64,000 bases of DNA from Chryseobacterium sp. E1 (GCA_019203745.1 CP078104.1:2330501-2394500), one strand, 5' to 3'; counted from the first letter of the stretch, positions 10,350 through 20,835 are shown. Notes: a model not told the origin generated them from the sequence alone. Made by a program: numbers and translations.

Positions 10350-12888
10350 ATGGATTATAAGTTTTCACAAGGTTTGAGCCAGGTGTTCAAACAAAGCAAA
10401 AGCGAAGCTAAGAGGCTGAAAAGTGAATTTCTTAATACAGAACATCTACTTTTAGGTATTATAAAAACGGAAAACTCTGCTAAAGAAATCCTTCAAAACC
10501 TCAATGCGGATTTAACACAAATCAGAAGAAAAATTGAAACTTTAAATACAGCAAGTCTAAATCCTATTTCTGAGGAGGTTACCAATATTTCTTTCACGAA
10601 GATGGCAGATCATGCCATTAAGCGTGCAGAGTTAGAATGCCGTCAATATAAAAGCAATGAGATTAATACCGTTCACCTGCTTTTAGGTATTCTCTATAAA
10701 TATGAGGACCCTACTTCAAATATTCTGGGAGCTTACGATATCGACTACGAAGGTTTCAAGAGAATACCAGACCATGCTTAAAAATTCCGGTCAGTCACCA
10801 CAGATGAGTGCTTATGACGATGATGATGAAAGAGAGGAATTTGAGCAAATGAGAAAGCCTACAGGAAATTTAGGCTCTGCAAAAAGTAAAACGCCAACTC
10901 TGGATAACTTTGGTAGAGACCTTACTTCTTTGGCAAGAGATGGAAAACTGGACCCTGTTATCGGTCGTGAAAAAGAAATTGAGAGAGTATCTCAGATCTT
11001 ATCCCGAAGAAAGAAAAACAACCCGCTTCTTATCGGGGAGCCGGGAGTTGGTAAATCTGCGATTGCAGAAGGGCTGGCTTTAAGAATTCAACAGAAAAAA
11101 GTGTCCAGGGTTCTTTACGGAAAACGAGTGATCACTCTAGATCTGGCCAGTTTAGTTGCCGGAACTAAATACCGTGGTCAGTTTGAGGAAAGAATGAAGG
11201 CCATCATGACCGAGCTGGAGAAAAACAGGGATGTGATCTTATTTATTGACGAGCTTCACACCATCGTGGGTGCAGGAAGTTCTACAGGAAGTTTAGATGC
11301 CTCCAATATGTTTAAACCTGCTTTGGCAAGAGGGGAAATTCAATGCATCGGGGCTACCACACTGGATGAATACCGTCAGTATATTGAGAAAGACGGTGCT
11401 TTGGAAAGAAGATTCCAGAAAGTAATGGTAGAACCTACTTCTATTGATGAAACCATTCAGATCCTGAACCAGATCAAAGATAAGTATGAAGAACACCACA
11501 ATGTAATTTATACTCCGGAAGCCATTGCAGCGTGTGTCAATCTGACATCGAGATATATTACGGACCGTTTCCTGCCGGACAAAGCAATTGATGCGATGGA
11601 CGAGGCTGGTTCAAGGGTATACATCAAGAACATGAAAGTTCCTACTGAGATCATTGATTTTGAAAAGAAAATCGAAGAGATCAAAGAATTAAAGCAAAAA
11701 GCAGTAAAGGCTCAGGATTATCTTGAGGCAAGAAAGCTTAAGGATGAAGAGGAACGTCTTCAGATGGAACTGAATGCCGCCCAGGAAAAATGGGATAAGG
11801 ATGTAAAAGAGAAAAAGAAACCGTAAGCGAAGAAAATGTAGCGGAAGTGGTTTCTATGATGAGTGGTGTTCCTGTAACGAAAGTTGGTAAGAACGAGCTT
11901 GACAAATTAGCTCAGATGGATGAAAAGCTAAACGGAAAAGTTATTGGTCAGGAAGATGCTGTGAAGAAAGTCGTTAAAGCTATTCAGAGAAACAGAGCAG
12001 GTCTTAAAGATCCTAACCGCCCTATCGGTACATTTATCTTCCTTGGTACAACAGGGGTTGGTAAAACTGAGCTGGCTAAGGTAATGGCGAGAGAACTTTT
12101 TGAATCCGATGAATCTCTTATCCGAATTGATATGAGTGAATACATGGAGAAATTCGCCGTATCAAGGCTGGTAGGTGCGCCTCCGGGATACGTTGGATAC
12201 GAAGAAGGTGGACAATTGACAGAAGCGGTAAGAAGAAAACCTTATGCTGTAGTTCTTTTGGATGAGATTGAAAAAGCTCACCCGGATGTATTCAATATTC
12301 TGTTACAGATTTTGGATGAAGGACACGTTACAGACAGCCTGGGTAGAAAAATCGACTTCAGAAACACGATCATTATTCTTACTTCAAACATCGGAACCAG
12401 AGATCTTAAAGACTTTGGAGACGGTGTAGGATTTGGAACCTCAGCTAAAAAAACAACCTCAGATTCCAGAGCAAGAAGTACTATTGAAAATGCACTTAAA
12501 AAGCATTTGCTCCTGAATTCTTAAACAGAATTGATGACATTGTGATCTTCAACTCTCTTGTACAGGATGATATCAAGAAAATCATTGATATTGAACTGAA
12601 CAAACTGTATGGCAGACTTGAAAAATTAGGCTATAAAGTGGAATTAACCGAAGATGCGAAAACTTTATTTCAGAAAAAGGATGGGATAAAGACTTTGGTG
12701 CAAGACCACTGAAGAGAGCGATACAGAAGTATATTGAGGATTTATTGGCAGAAATGCTGGTAAACAAACAACTGAACGAAGGGGAAACTGTAGTTCTTGA
12801 CCTTAATGAAGCGAAAGACGGATTGGTTGGAAAAACGCAGAAAGCGAAAAAACAACTGAAAAGTCACAATCGTAATACAATAATATAA
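10350..12888 (+). CDS. clpC: ATP-dependent Clp protease ATP-binding subunit ClpC
   Basis: Hexameric AAA+ unfoldase that feeds substrates to ClpP; about 846 residues. Order: two N-terminal Clp repeats ([27 protein letters not shown]), first AAA domain with Walker A GEPGVGKS and Walker [10 protein letters not shown], a UVR-like middle segment ([14 protein letters not shown]), second AAA domain with GTTGVGKT and [14 protein letters not shown], then the D2-small domain [21 protein letters not shown] chose MDYKFSQGL at 10350 as start; an in-frame ATG at 10338 is possible. Frameshifts lie near 10765, 11822, 12508 and 12675. Confidence 0.95.
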
Positions 12889-12893
12889 TAATA

Positions 12894-12927
12894 AAAAAGC
12901 ATCGGGAGTTTTTCTTCCGGTGCTTTT
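12894..12927 (+). terminator. Terminator after clpC
   Basis: A 12-bp stem, AAGCATCGGGAG against CTTCCGGTGCTT, with a TTTTT loop and a T-rich tail, 6 bp after the clpC stop. Confidence 0.8.
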
Positions 12928-13001
12928 GTTATTCCGCTTAAAAAGTACTGTAACCCTTATAATTCGGAATCAAATATACCTGTTCAGATCAGTGGTATAC
13001 C

Positions 13002-13095
13002 ATGAAAAGTTTATATATTGAGAGGATATTAGCTGTCAGTAAGTAAAGCAGACAAGACTCCTGTAAAGAATTTTAAACTTATCATCAGGAAATAA
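13002..13095 (+). other. Possible very small gene (about 31 residues, one frameshift)
   Basis: ATG at 13002 opens MKSLYIERILAVS. A one-base shift near 13045 continues SKADKTPVKNFKLIIRK to a stop at 13093-13095. A terminator hairpin follows directly (13098-13125), which is the main reason to list it. Function unknown. It could equally be an untranslated small RNA. Confidence 0.25.
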
Positions 13096-13097
13096 TG

Positions 13098-13125
13098 AAT
13101 GCCCGGAAATTTCCGGGGCATTTTC
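13098..13125 (+). terminator. Rho-independent terminator
   Basis: Inverted repeat AATGCCC-GGAAA / TTTCCGGGGCATT with a one-base bulge, followed by TTTT. No recognised long gene ends here; the nearest is the putative small ORF at 13002-13095. Confidence 0.65.
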
Positions 13126-13169
13126 TATATTGCCAGATTTTTAATGTATTTGTTAACGGCCGGGATTCT

Positions 13170-13695
13170 TTAAAGCCCAACCACAAACCCTATATTAGGT
13201 ACTAATCCGCTTGAGAATACACTTGATCTTTCTTTCCAGAGAACATTGTACATCAGCCCCAACTGTAGAAAAGAATTGTTTCCTATCCTCTGCATATAAC
13301 CTCCTCCAAGATATAATGCATTTTCTTCCCTGCTGTCTTTATAATCGTAAAATTTATCTTTATAATTGATAAAATAATGCTGGAAGTTGGCACTTAAAAA
13401 AACGACCTTGCAAAGTAATAGTTGGCAAAAGGGCCTACCCCGAACATGGTGGATGAATGATAGTCAGACGTTTGCCACGTGATACTACCGGCTGCCCCTC
13501 CTTCAAGATCATCGGTAATTCTGTAACCCACTCTTGGGGAAGCCTGCAGGCTAAATGAGCTGTTGCTTCCAAATCCGACACCAATTCCGCCACCGAAGGT
13601 CCATCGGTTGTTTCCTGTGAGGGCACCCCTACTGAAACCTGGGAAAATACTGACCCTGAAGCGATCAGCATCATAGAAATAATAAACTTTTTCAT
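13170..13695 (-). CDS. Small outer-membrane beta-barrel protein
   Basis: About 175 residues. Signal peptide MKKFIISMMLIASGSVFSQ. The body, after correcting shifts near 13628 and 13405, reads WTFGGGIGVGFGSNSSFSLQ, VGYRITDDLEGGAAGSITW, then ANYYFARSFFLSANFQHYF and NALYLGGGYMQRIGNNSFLQ. These are alternating hydrophobic strands typical of small eight-stranded porin-like barrels of Bacteroidota. It ends VFSSGLVPNIGFVVGL. Exact role unknown. Confidence 0.65.
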
Positions 13696-13906
13696 ATATA
13701 CTATTTTATTTTGTCTGGCTGTATTTTAAAAATCACCTCTATTTTACCTGTTTATTAAATTTTTAAAACATAATTTATGATGATTGTACAATTAAAATCG
13801 TTTTTATCAATGTTTAAAAATATGGTTTTTTTACGAATTTTTTAATTGTATTTTTGCCGCATCAAACTAAGAACTCCCGTTAAGAGTTTCGTAAAATTGA
13901 AATACA

Positions 13907-15092
13907 ATGAAAATAGTAGTAGGCCTCTCCGGAGGTGTAGACTCCAGTGTTACAGCATATTTGCTACAACAGCAGGGCCATGAAGTGGTGGCTTTGTTTA
14001 TGAGAAACTGGAATGATGCTTCAGTAACATTAGAAGATGAATGTCCGTGGATTGAGGATAGTAATGATGCCCTTATGGTAGCTCAGAAGCTTGGAATTCC
14101 TTTCCAGGTGATTGATATGAGTGACCTTTATAAGGAACGTATCGTTGATTATATGTTTGCCGAGTATGAAAAAGGAAGAACCCGAATCCGGATGTTTTGT
14201 GTAACAGAGAAGTAAAATTTGATGTTTTCATGAAGACGGCTATGTCTTTGGGAGCCGATAAGGTAGCCACAGGGCATTATGCAAGGGTAAACTCAACTTT
14301 TGATGAAAACGGTAAAGAAATTTTTCACCTGCTTGCCGGAAAAGATAACAATAAAGACCAGTCTTATTTCCTTTGCCAGCTTAGCCAGGATCAGCTGTCT
14401 AAGGCGTTGTTTCCTATCGGAGAGCTTACCAAGCCTCAGGTAAGGGAAATTGCAAAAGAAATCGGTCTGGTAACAGCTGATAAAAAAGATTCTCAGGGAT
14501 TGTGCTTTATCGGAAAGGTAAGTCTTCCTCAGTTCTTACAGCAGCAATTGAAACCTAATGAAGGGGAAATTGTAGAAATTTTCAAAGATTCGCCTTTGTT
14601 TGCTGAAGAACAGCCTGCATTTTCATCCAAAGAAGAAGAACTTGAGTTCCTATCAAGGAAAATCAATTATAAAAAGCCGATGGAAAAGTGATCGGAAAGC
14701 ATCAGGGCGCCCAGTTTTTCACGATCGGGCAAAGTAAAGGTCTTGGAATCGGTGGACATAAAGAAAGCTGTTTTATTGTGTCAAGAGATATGGAAAACAA
14801 TATTCTTTTTGTAGGTGAAGGAAACCATTTCCCGGGACTTTTCAAAAAAGCTTTGAAGATTGACAATTCTGAGCTGCACTGGGTACGTGAAGATATGAGA
14901 CTTCAAAACGGAGAGTCTATGGAAGTAATGGCCAGATTCAGATACAGGCAGCCATTGCAGAAAGCAACCCTTTATCAGTTTGAGAATGCTTTTTATGTAG
15001 AATTTGATGAACCTCAGTCTGCGATTGCTGAAGGACAGTTTGCATCATGGTATATTGATGAGGAGCTTATCGGAAGCGGCGTAATTTCATAG
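13907..15092 (+). CDS. mnmA: tRNA-specific 2-thiouridylase MnmA
   Basis: Thiolates U34 of tRNA-Lys, -Glu and -Gln using ATP and relayed sulfur. About 395 residues. The PP-loop SGGVDSS is at residues 8-14. The first catalytic Cys is in [13 protein letters not shown] and the second in SQGLCFIGK. The central part ATGHYAR and [14 protein letters not shown] matches the family, and the C-terminal beta domain has [12 protein letters not shown]. Breaks lie near 14180 and 14688. TATTTTTG at 13849-13856 is a likely -7 box. MnmG, which modifies the same U34, is at 48.4 kb. Confidence 0.95.
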
Positions 15093-15206
15093 GATTAAAA
15101 GCAGGATATAGGATCTGAAGACCAGCTTAAAAATATTTTTTAAATTTTTCTGTAACGTATTGTAAGTTGTCATACTTACTGAGTAAAGAACAATAAAAAT
15201 ATCATT

Positions 15207-15428
15207 ATGAAAAATTCTGTATCCTCCAACCGGTATGTTTATATCTACAATCTCCTGATCACTGTAACAGCTGCTCTTTTTGGCTATTATTTTTATCATG
15301 TCATTGTACATCCGGATCTTTCCAATATTGCGTTAAGTCTTATTCTGGTTGTTCTGACCTCTGTAATGGTCCGGAAATTCAGTTCTGATAAGATCAAGGC
15401 CCAACAAAATAATAATCAATTGCAATAG
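15207..15428 (+). CDS. Small two-helix membrane protein, unknown function
   Basis: 73 residues, intact. Two predicted transmembrane helices: VYIYNLLITVTAALFGYYFY and LSNIALSLILVVLTSVMV. A basic and Gln/Asn-rich cytoplasmic tail follows (KIKAQQNNNQLQ). No family recognised. A bidirectional hairpin follows directly, so it ends a transcript. Confidence 0.6.
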   Translation: MKNSVSSNRYVYIYNLLITVTAALFGYYFYHVIVHPDLSNIALSLILVVLTSVMVRKFSSDKIKAQQNNNQLQ

Positions 15429-15436
15429 AAAATATA

Positions 15437-15466
15437 AAGCCCGAAGCAACTTTGTTTCGGGTTTGT
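15437..15466. terminator. Bidirectional terminator between convergent genes
   Basis: 11-bp stem AAGCCCGAAGC / GTTTCGGGTTT (two G-T pairs), loop AACTTT. It lies between the plus-strand gene ending at 15428 and the minus-strand gene ending at 15475. Confidence 0.75.
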
Positions 15467-15474
15467 TTCTGATA

Positions 15475-15828
15475 TCAATGCTTTATGTTATCCTTTACAT
15501 CAGATAACTTAAACATCAGCATCACAATACATTCTCCTATGAGGATCATAACTAAAAACCCGACAGGTTTTTCTAACAGTATTCCTCTGATCAGTTTTAT
15601 GATTCCGAGTAAGAAAATGAACAATGCAAAATAGAAGGTTGTTGTTGAAATACTTTCTTTCAATGATTTTAAAATAAATCCCGAGAGATAAAAGCCAAGT
15701 ATAAGAATGAGATAAAACTTCAGAAACCCGGACCCTGTCAGGATGACCGGATTAAAGGTGTGGAATTCTATGAAAAGCCAGATAAAGCTTATTACCACCG
15801 GAATAGAATGAATGATTAGTTTTTTCAT
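15475..15828 (-). CDS. Multi-spanning membrane protein, unknown function
   Basis: 117 residues from MKKLIIHSIPVVISFIWLF, with four predicted helices. A longer in-frame reading up to 15996 exists but is the shadow of the Gly/Cys repeat of the next gene (low-complexity Val/Ala), so I start at 15828. It lies 25 bp downstream of the Gly/Cys-tailed protein on the same strand and is probably coexpressed. No family recognised. Confidence 0.55.
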   Translation of the reverse strand: MKKLIIHSIPVVISFIWLFIEFHTFNPVILTGSGFLKFYLILILGFYLSGFILKSLKESISTTTFYFALFIFLLGIIKLIRGILLEKPVGFLVMILIGECIVMLMFKLSDVKDNIKH

Positions 15829-15853
15829 GATGATTATTTTAATATTTCGCTTT

Positions 15854-16595
15854 TTATCCGCCACAGCCGCCGCAACCACCACAGCCACCGCAGCCGCCGC
15901 CACAACTACCTCCGCCACTACAACTCGAGCCACCACTACAACTGCTCCCTCCATCATTGTTTTGTTTATCTTTTTTATGCATATCCGAAACCTCATTGTC
16001 TCCTAGTATTACTGATATTCCCGTCAGAATAAAAATAGTTGCGAATACAACTGCCGTAGTCAGCAACCCTGTAAAACCCGCTCCTTCCGTACAAGAATGT
16101 AGCAGCAGTAAAATAAGAACCGGCAAGACAACAGCTATTCTTTTCAACCAGGATCTTAATTTGTTTTTTTCGTAAGCTCTTCCCAGATTTCTTCAGGAGC
16201 TTTCTGCTGAAACACTTCCCGGTAACTTTCCAATGTATTTTTAAACCAGTTCTGATGTTTATCCTTCTCCATTGTTCCTCCTTTTGAAGGATGGTGATGC
16301 AGGGTCTTTTTAAAATATTAGGGCAGAACTCCTCCCAGTAGCTCTGGGTATAGATCAGGTGCATATGCCATACTTTATCTACTATCTTGCTTGGCGAGGC
16401 TCCGTTGGGAAGAATACAGCAGAGGTAAACAAACTTTTTATATTCTTCGATGGCTTTCCGGGTAAAATCAAGGCTCCAGTTTTCTTCTTTTGCCAGCTTT
16501 TTCGAAAAAGGAAAATCAGCATCCGGAGCGTCCAGTGAAAATCCCTGAATTCTGTTCCAAAGGGACTCATCTTTTAATAACATTTTTGTTTCCAT
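15854..16595 (-). CDS. Membrane protein with Gly/Cys-rich tail (COG4278 / TIGR04222-like)
   Basis: About 247 residues. The N-terminal half has VDKVWHMHLIYTQSYW then FCPNILKRPLHHHPSKGG, a His-rich pattern I associate with the glycine-rich-domain (COG4278-like) family. A tryptophan-rich linker follows, then two transmembrane helices (RIAVVLPVLILLLLH; TAVVFATIFILTGISVILG). The tail is about 30 residues of Gly, Ser and Cys (runs of GGC and CSGG). One frameshift lies near 16303 at an A/C run. The function of the family is unknown; the Cys array suggests metal binding or disulfide cross-linking, which is inference. Confidence 0.6.
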
Positions 16596-16742
16596 TGTTC
16601 TAACTTTTTTTTCTACTCAAATATCTATGGATTCTTTAATATAAAAGTCTCTCAAAAATCTTTTTGGTTTGATAAAAATCTTAAATTAGTCTTACAAAAC
16701 AGAATCAATGAAAAAGAAGATATCCTGCATCTTGAGAAGCTG

Positions 16743-17603
16743 ATGAACTTCTTAAGCAGGCAGTTTTTAAAGAAAAACCATTGGGAAGATGTTACCAAAA
16801 CCGAATGGTCTTATATCTGTGCAGAGCTTAATGAACTTATTATCAATGATCATTCGGATAAAGAAATAAAGAAAGAGCCTGATCTTCTGGGTAACAATTA
16901 CCTGTATGAACATTTGATTATCAACAAATTAAAAAAGTTTAAGCAAACTGAAAACGCTGTTTTAAGCAGACCTAATCTTGCTAAATTAAGCCTGATTGTC
17001 AAAGTGTTGGGATATTCAAATTATATTGATTTCATCAATTCCAATACGGAAGCTTTTAATTTCAATGATCTCAGGATTGATATGAATAATGTAAGCATGA
17101 ATACTGCCCTTTTGGACCGTTTGATCGGCTGCTGGTATTCTTATAACAGGAATCTCCCGGAAAACCCAACACAGGCCAAAGAAGACCGGATATGGCGCTC
17201 TGCGATGGAAATTTATAAGTCTGAAACCACAGGAGAATATTTCATTGAAAGAAGTGGCGGTGATCATCATAAGTATTTCGGGAAGGTAACGGCTTATTCG
17301 GATTATGTTTTTATTATTATGAACAGCAATACATTCATCCGTCAAAGACATTTTATATCAAGAATAAAAGATATTAAGGAAAAGCTCAAAAATCCGGATT
17401 ATAAACTTCACGAGCTTCACTTCATCAGTACGTGCATCAGCTTCAATCAGGAACCTATTGCTTTATTTGAGATCTTCAGAAAAGCAGACCGGAAAACTTT
17501 TATTTCCGATTCCATCAGCCTTCCCATAGACAGTGATGAGATTCCTGAATCTATTTTAAAACAACTTGAAGACACTGAATCTAACAGGATTGATTACAGG
17601 TAG
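16743..17603 (+). CDS. Hypothetical protein
   Basis: 286 residues from the first ATG in frame; no signal peptide or membrane segment. The reading frame is open upstream. With one extra base in the A run near 16711 an ATG at 16708 would give MKKEDILHLEKLMNFLSRQF, which looks like a better start. The middle part holds LDRLIGCWYSYNRN, SGGDHHKYFGKVTAYSDYVF and RQRHFISRI. This resembles a small ligand-binding or lipocalin-like domain after a helical N-terminus, but I do not recognise the family. Acidic, soluble, probably cytoplasmic. Confidence 0.55.
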   Translation: MNFLSRQFLKKNHWEDVTKTEWSYICAELNELIINDHSDKEIKKEPDLLGNNYLYEHLIINKLKKFKQTENAVLSRPNLAKLSLIVKVLGYSNYIDFINSNTEAFNFNDLRIDMNNVSMNTALLDRLIGCWYSYNRNLPENPTQAKEDRIWRSAMEIYKSETTGEYFIERSGGDHHKYFGKVTAYSDYVFIIMNSNTFIRQRHFISRIKDIKEKLKNPDYKLHELHFISTCISFNQEPIALFEIFRKADRKTFISDSISLPIDSDEIPESILKQLEDTESNRIDYR

Positions 17604-17711
17604 TTGGCCACAGTTTCAGGCACATTTTAATTTATCTTATGCCTGGAATATCTTTAAGCTTTTAAAATCAACACTTTAGTATAATAATTCCCTAACTTGA
17701 TAGTTCTAATT

Positions 17712-18956
17712 ATGAACCTCAATCATCTTGCTATGGAATATTATGAATTGTATGAAGTTTTGAAGCACCATTTTGATTCCGGAAAAGAGATTGTGGAAAT
17801 CAAGGATTTGAATGTAACGATTGAGGCCATTCCATTTACCTCTAAGGTTTCAGATTTACTTCAGGGGTCAGAAAATCAGAGTTGCCCCCAACATCATCAG
17901 CCCCTGAAAAGCAATGAAAACTCATATCTGCTTTATCATCAGCCTTCTGTAGACATTAAAGATTCTGATATAGCATGCAACAAAAATTTCGAGTATTATA
18001 TCCTTAAAAGGGCTGACGTAGAAACCGCCAAAGGGTGCATTATCTTTTCCATGGTTTGAATGAAAAAAATGGGGTAAATATCTTCCTTGGGCTTATGAAC
18101 TGGCACAGAAGACTCATAAAGCGGTTATCCTGTTTCCCATTGCCTTTCATATGGACCGTGCGGAAGCCATCTGGAGTGACCGTCACCACATGATGGAAAT
18201 TGTAAAATTCAGAAAAGGAAAATACCCGGAAAATACACATTTTTCTTATGTAAATGCTGCTATAAGCTCCAGACTGGAAGCACATCCACAGAGAATTTTC
18301 TGGTCAGGATTTCAAACCTATTCGGATATTATTGAGGTGGTAAAAGAAATTAAAAGCAATGCCATTAAAAGTATTTCTCCGGATGCAAAGCTGGATCTGT
18401 TTGGATATTCTATTGGCTCGTTTCTGTCTCTGATTATCAAAATGGCGGATCCTCATCATTTTTTTACTGAATCGAAAGTTTTCTGTTTTTGCGGCGGAAT
18501 GACGATTGACCGGATGTTTCCCATCTCCAAATACATTATGGATTCTCAGGCCACCATCAAAATGCAGTCTGTTTTCACTGAGCTACTGAGTTCGGATTTT
18601 AAATTTGATCAACGACTGAAACATTATCAGGATGATATACTCCATCCGCAGGAAAGCTGGTTCAAAAAGATGCTCCGGTACAATTATTTTCAAAGTGAAA
18701 GGGAGGAAAGAATTCAGGAAATCCGGTATCAGATCAAAGCTTATGTATTGGAAAGGACGAGGTAGCTCCTCCTATAGAAGCTTTAAATACGCTGCAGGGC
18801 GGCTACAGGAAGATTGACGTAGAAGTTGAAGTACAGGATTTTCCTTATGACTATTCTCACATGGTTCCCTTTTCCCTGACTCATAAACACAAAGCTGCGG
18901 TAACACAAGCCTTCCAACAGTTTATAAAATCTGCCTGTGATTTTTACAGCAGCTGA
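17712..18956 (+). CDS. Alpha/beta-hydrolase-like protein (tentatively DUF6051-like)
   Basis: About 414 residues in three frame pieces (breaks near 18055, 18065 and 18755). The nucleophile-elbow pattern GYSIGSF (G-x-S-x-G) sits in LDLFGYSIGSFLSLI. Upstream come AVILFPIAFHMDRAEAIWSD and WSGFQTYSDIIEVVKEIKS, and near the end FPYDYSHMVPFSLT with a His in a plausible catalytic position. This order fits an alpha/beta hydrolase; the substrate is unknown. Start: MNLNHLAMEYYELYEVLK at 17712. No obvious operon partner. Confidence 0.5.
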
Positions 18957-19034
18957 TGATCAGGGTTGAAAAATGGAGAGAAAAAGCCTGAGAAGTAATA
19001 ATAAGAGTTCCATGGTTGTTTTTGGGTAATGTAT

Positions 19035-19774
19035 TTAACTCACGAGCCAGTCTTTAAAATCTTTGACACGGTCTCTGCTTACCGTAATTTCTTCCTGAGG
19101 CTGAAAATCAAGTTCTACCTTATAATACGGTGAGGTGTGAATGTTTTTGATATGGTCTGAACTGATGATAAACTGTCTGTTGACTCTGAAAAACTTTTTA
19201 TCATCCAGCACCTCTTCCAGCTCATCCAGTGTAAAATCTGACGGATAAGCACGTCTTCTGTCTGAAGATAGACAATCTTGTTTTCACTGAAAAAACAGCT
19301 TATTTCCGGCGTCTGAATAATTTTCAGATTATATCCTATTTTCACCAGAACTCTGGAAAGAATGGATTTTTCTTTTCTGATCAGCTGTTTGATATCCTGC
19401 GATCCAATGTCATGACCGGAAGGAATAAAAGATTTGAACTTCTCTACTGCTGCTGCCAGATCCTCTTCAAGAATGGGTTTAAGAAGATAATCGATGCTGT
19501 TGAGTTTAAAAGCTTTTAAGGTATACTGATCAAAGGCAGTCGTATAGATGATAAAGCCTTTGGTAGGGACTTTTCAAAGATATCGAAAGACAGACCATCC
19601 CCAGAACAATGTCTGAAAAGATGAGCTGGGGTGATCGTTTTCAGAAAACCAGGCCACTCCTTCTTCTACTGATTCTATTTTGCCAACTACCTCAATATCA
19701 GAAAAATTACTCAGCATTCGCTCTAATTTCCTTGAAGCAGGTTTTTCATCTTCGATAATGACTGTTTTGATCAT
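19035..19774 (-). CDS. LytTR-family response regulator
   Basis: About 246 residues. Receiver domain at the N-terminus: MIKTVIIEDEKPASRKLERM with the acidic pair in IIEDE, the phospho-acceptor Asp in the corrected IFSDIVLGDGLSFDIF, then IIYTTAFDQYTLKAFKLNSI and DYLLKPI. The C-terminal LytTR DNA-binding domain holds FFSENKIVYLQTEDR, FFRVNRQFIIS, YYKVELDF and ITVSRDRVKDFKDWL. Frameshifts lie near 19570-19640 and 19250. It is the last gene of the 2TM group. Its probable kinase is at 21846-23172. LytTR-type direct repeats precede its own operon, the kinase operon and the TonB receptor. Confidence 0.9.
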
Positions 19775-19835
19775 TGAGTCTACAGTTTTAGTTTTAAAAT
19801 TCCGGAAATAAAATTAGATAAAAACAGGCAGATTT

Positions 19836-20108
19836 TTAAAAGTCTGTAGTTTTTTTATTGTTTTGAGTTTCATTCTCTATTATTTTTCTTTCCCACTCAT
19901 TATCAAAGACAAAAAGGGAAAATGCTTTTATCGTAAGAATAATGGCCCAAATACTTAGAAAAAGATGTCCGCCAAACATTTTGTAATGGGTTTCATTATT
20001 CAGCCAGTCATTTCCTAAAACAATTGCTGTAATAATTCCGAACCATATCAGATTTTTATAGAATTTCTTAAGTTGCTGAACTCTGTTGTATGCGCTATTA
20101 TAATCCAT
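19836..20108 (-). CDS. 2TM domain-containing protein
   Basis: 90 residues, intact. Layout: a short basic N-terminal helix (YNRVQQLKKFYKNL), helix 1 (WFGIITAIVLG), a linker, helix 2 (LFLSIWAIILTIKAFSLFVF), then the acidic/basic EWERKIIENE, which corresponds to the W-E-x-K-K-I-R-E element of the 2TM family. The function of the family is unknown. It lies between another 2TM gene and the LytTR regulator, within one tightly packed transcript. Confidence 0.82.
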   Translation of the reverse strand: MDYNSAYNRVQQLKKFYKNLIWFGIITAIVLGNDWLNNETHYKMFGGHLFLSIWAIILTIKAFSLFVFDNEWERKIIENETQNNKKTTDF

Positions 20109-20131
20109 GATCTATTGTTTTTTTAAAGTGA

Positions 20132-20427
20132 TTAAAGGGTTTTAGTCTGTTTTCTGTTTTCCTGTTCCATCAGTTCTCTGATCTTCTTCTCTTCCCAGCT
20201 TTTTCCAATTCCGAATGTATTGACTGCATGAAAGGCAATTCCTATTCCCCACCCCAACATTGGCCATAAAAACCACCAGTATCCGGGAGCTGTCAATAGA
20301 TTTAATGCTGCCAGAAAAGGGATAACAAGACTGAAAGAAGTAAGGTTTCCGTAGAATTCTTTAAGTTCTTTTACTCTTTTGCTGCTCTTTGGTAAGAAAC
20401 ACTCTCTTTGTTTGATAAAATTTCCAT
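20132..20427 (-). CDS. 2TM domain-containing protein (one frameshift)
   Basis: About 98 residues: MEILSNKESVSYQRAAK, then KRVKELKEFYGNLTSFSLVI, helix 1, WWFLWPMLGWGIGIAFHAVN, then the conserved FGIGKSWEEKKIRELMEQEN. One base is missing in the A run near 20380, where AAKR becomes AAKE and a stop. It is first in the regulator transcript. TACCTTTG at 20467-20474 (minus strand) is an exact -7 box, and a LytTR direct repeat lies 33 bp upstream of it. Closely similar in its second half to the 2TM part of the kinase gene. Confidence 0.82.
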
Positions 20428-20507
20428 ACTATTTGTTTTAAAGGTTAATTGTTATTTTTCTTGAGTCAAAGGTAGGACGGATGGGGTCTTCAATCAACTT
20501 TATGTCA

Positions 20508-20537
20508 CCGAACGGTAGATTATGCTTTCTGAATGGT
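20508..20537 (-). promoter_or_regulatory. LytTR direct-repeat operator upstream of the 2TM-regulator operon
   Basis: Plus-strand half-sites CCGAACGGT (20508-20516) and CTGAATGGT (20529-20537) with a 12-bp spacer. On the minus (coding) strand they read ACCATTCAG and ACCGTTCGG, fitting the general LytTR half-site pattern [TA][AC][CA]GTTN[AG][TG]. Exactly 33 bp separate it from the -7 box at 20467-20474. Confidence 0.65.
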
Positions 20538-20808
20538 AAAATAGGGAGATACATGGTTTAAAGAACCTGGGATGGATAAGAGATTAAATAGATTGGAAGC
20601 TGGAAGAATGGAGCAGAAGCACCCAATATATTTTTATGACAAAAGATTGAAAAATTCTACAATACTATTTTGGTGCTTACCCTTTCTTTGCTGAACGAAG
20701 TGCCCTTGCAAACGGAAAATAAACGCAGCACAAATAACCTTGCAAACGTTGCGTTTTATACTATTTGTAAATGTCTTCAGATTGCAAAAGAATCACTCTT
20801 ATATTTCT

Positions 20809-20835
20809 CGCAGAACACGCAGATTTCGCAGATAT
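20809..20835. repeat. Three tandem 9-bp CGCAGA-type repeats
   Basis: CGCAGAACA, CGCAGATTT and CGCAGATAT in direct tandem. From memory, similar strings occur as intergenic remnants in many flavobacterial genomes; I cannot verify copies elsewhere. Confidence 0.55.

Noticed and set aside
12582..12767. Minus-strand frame opposite the clpC end
   Set aside because: Shadow of clpC; the plus strand continues the ClpC C-terminal domain in corrected frames.
15812..16006. Ala/Thr-rich plus-strand frame and Val/Ala-rich extension on the minus strand
   Set aside because: Both are other-frame readings of the Gly/Cys codon repeat of the 15854-16595 gene.
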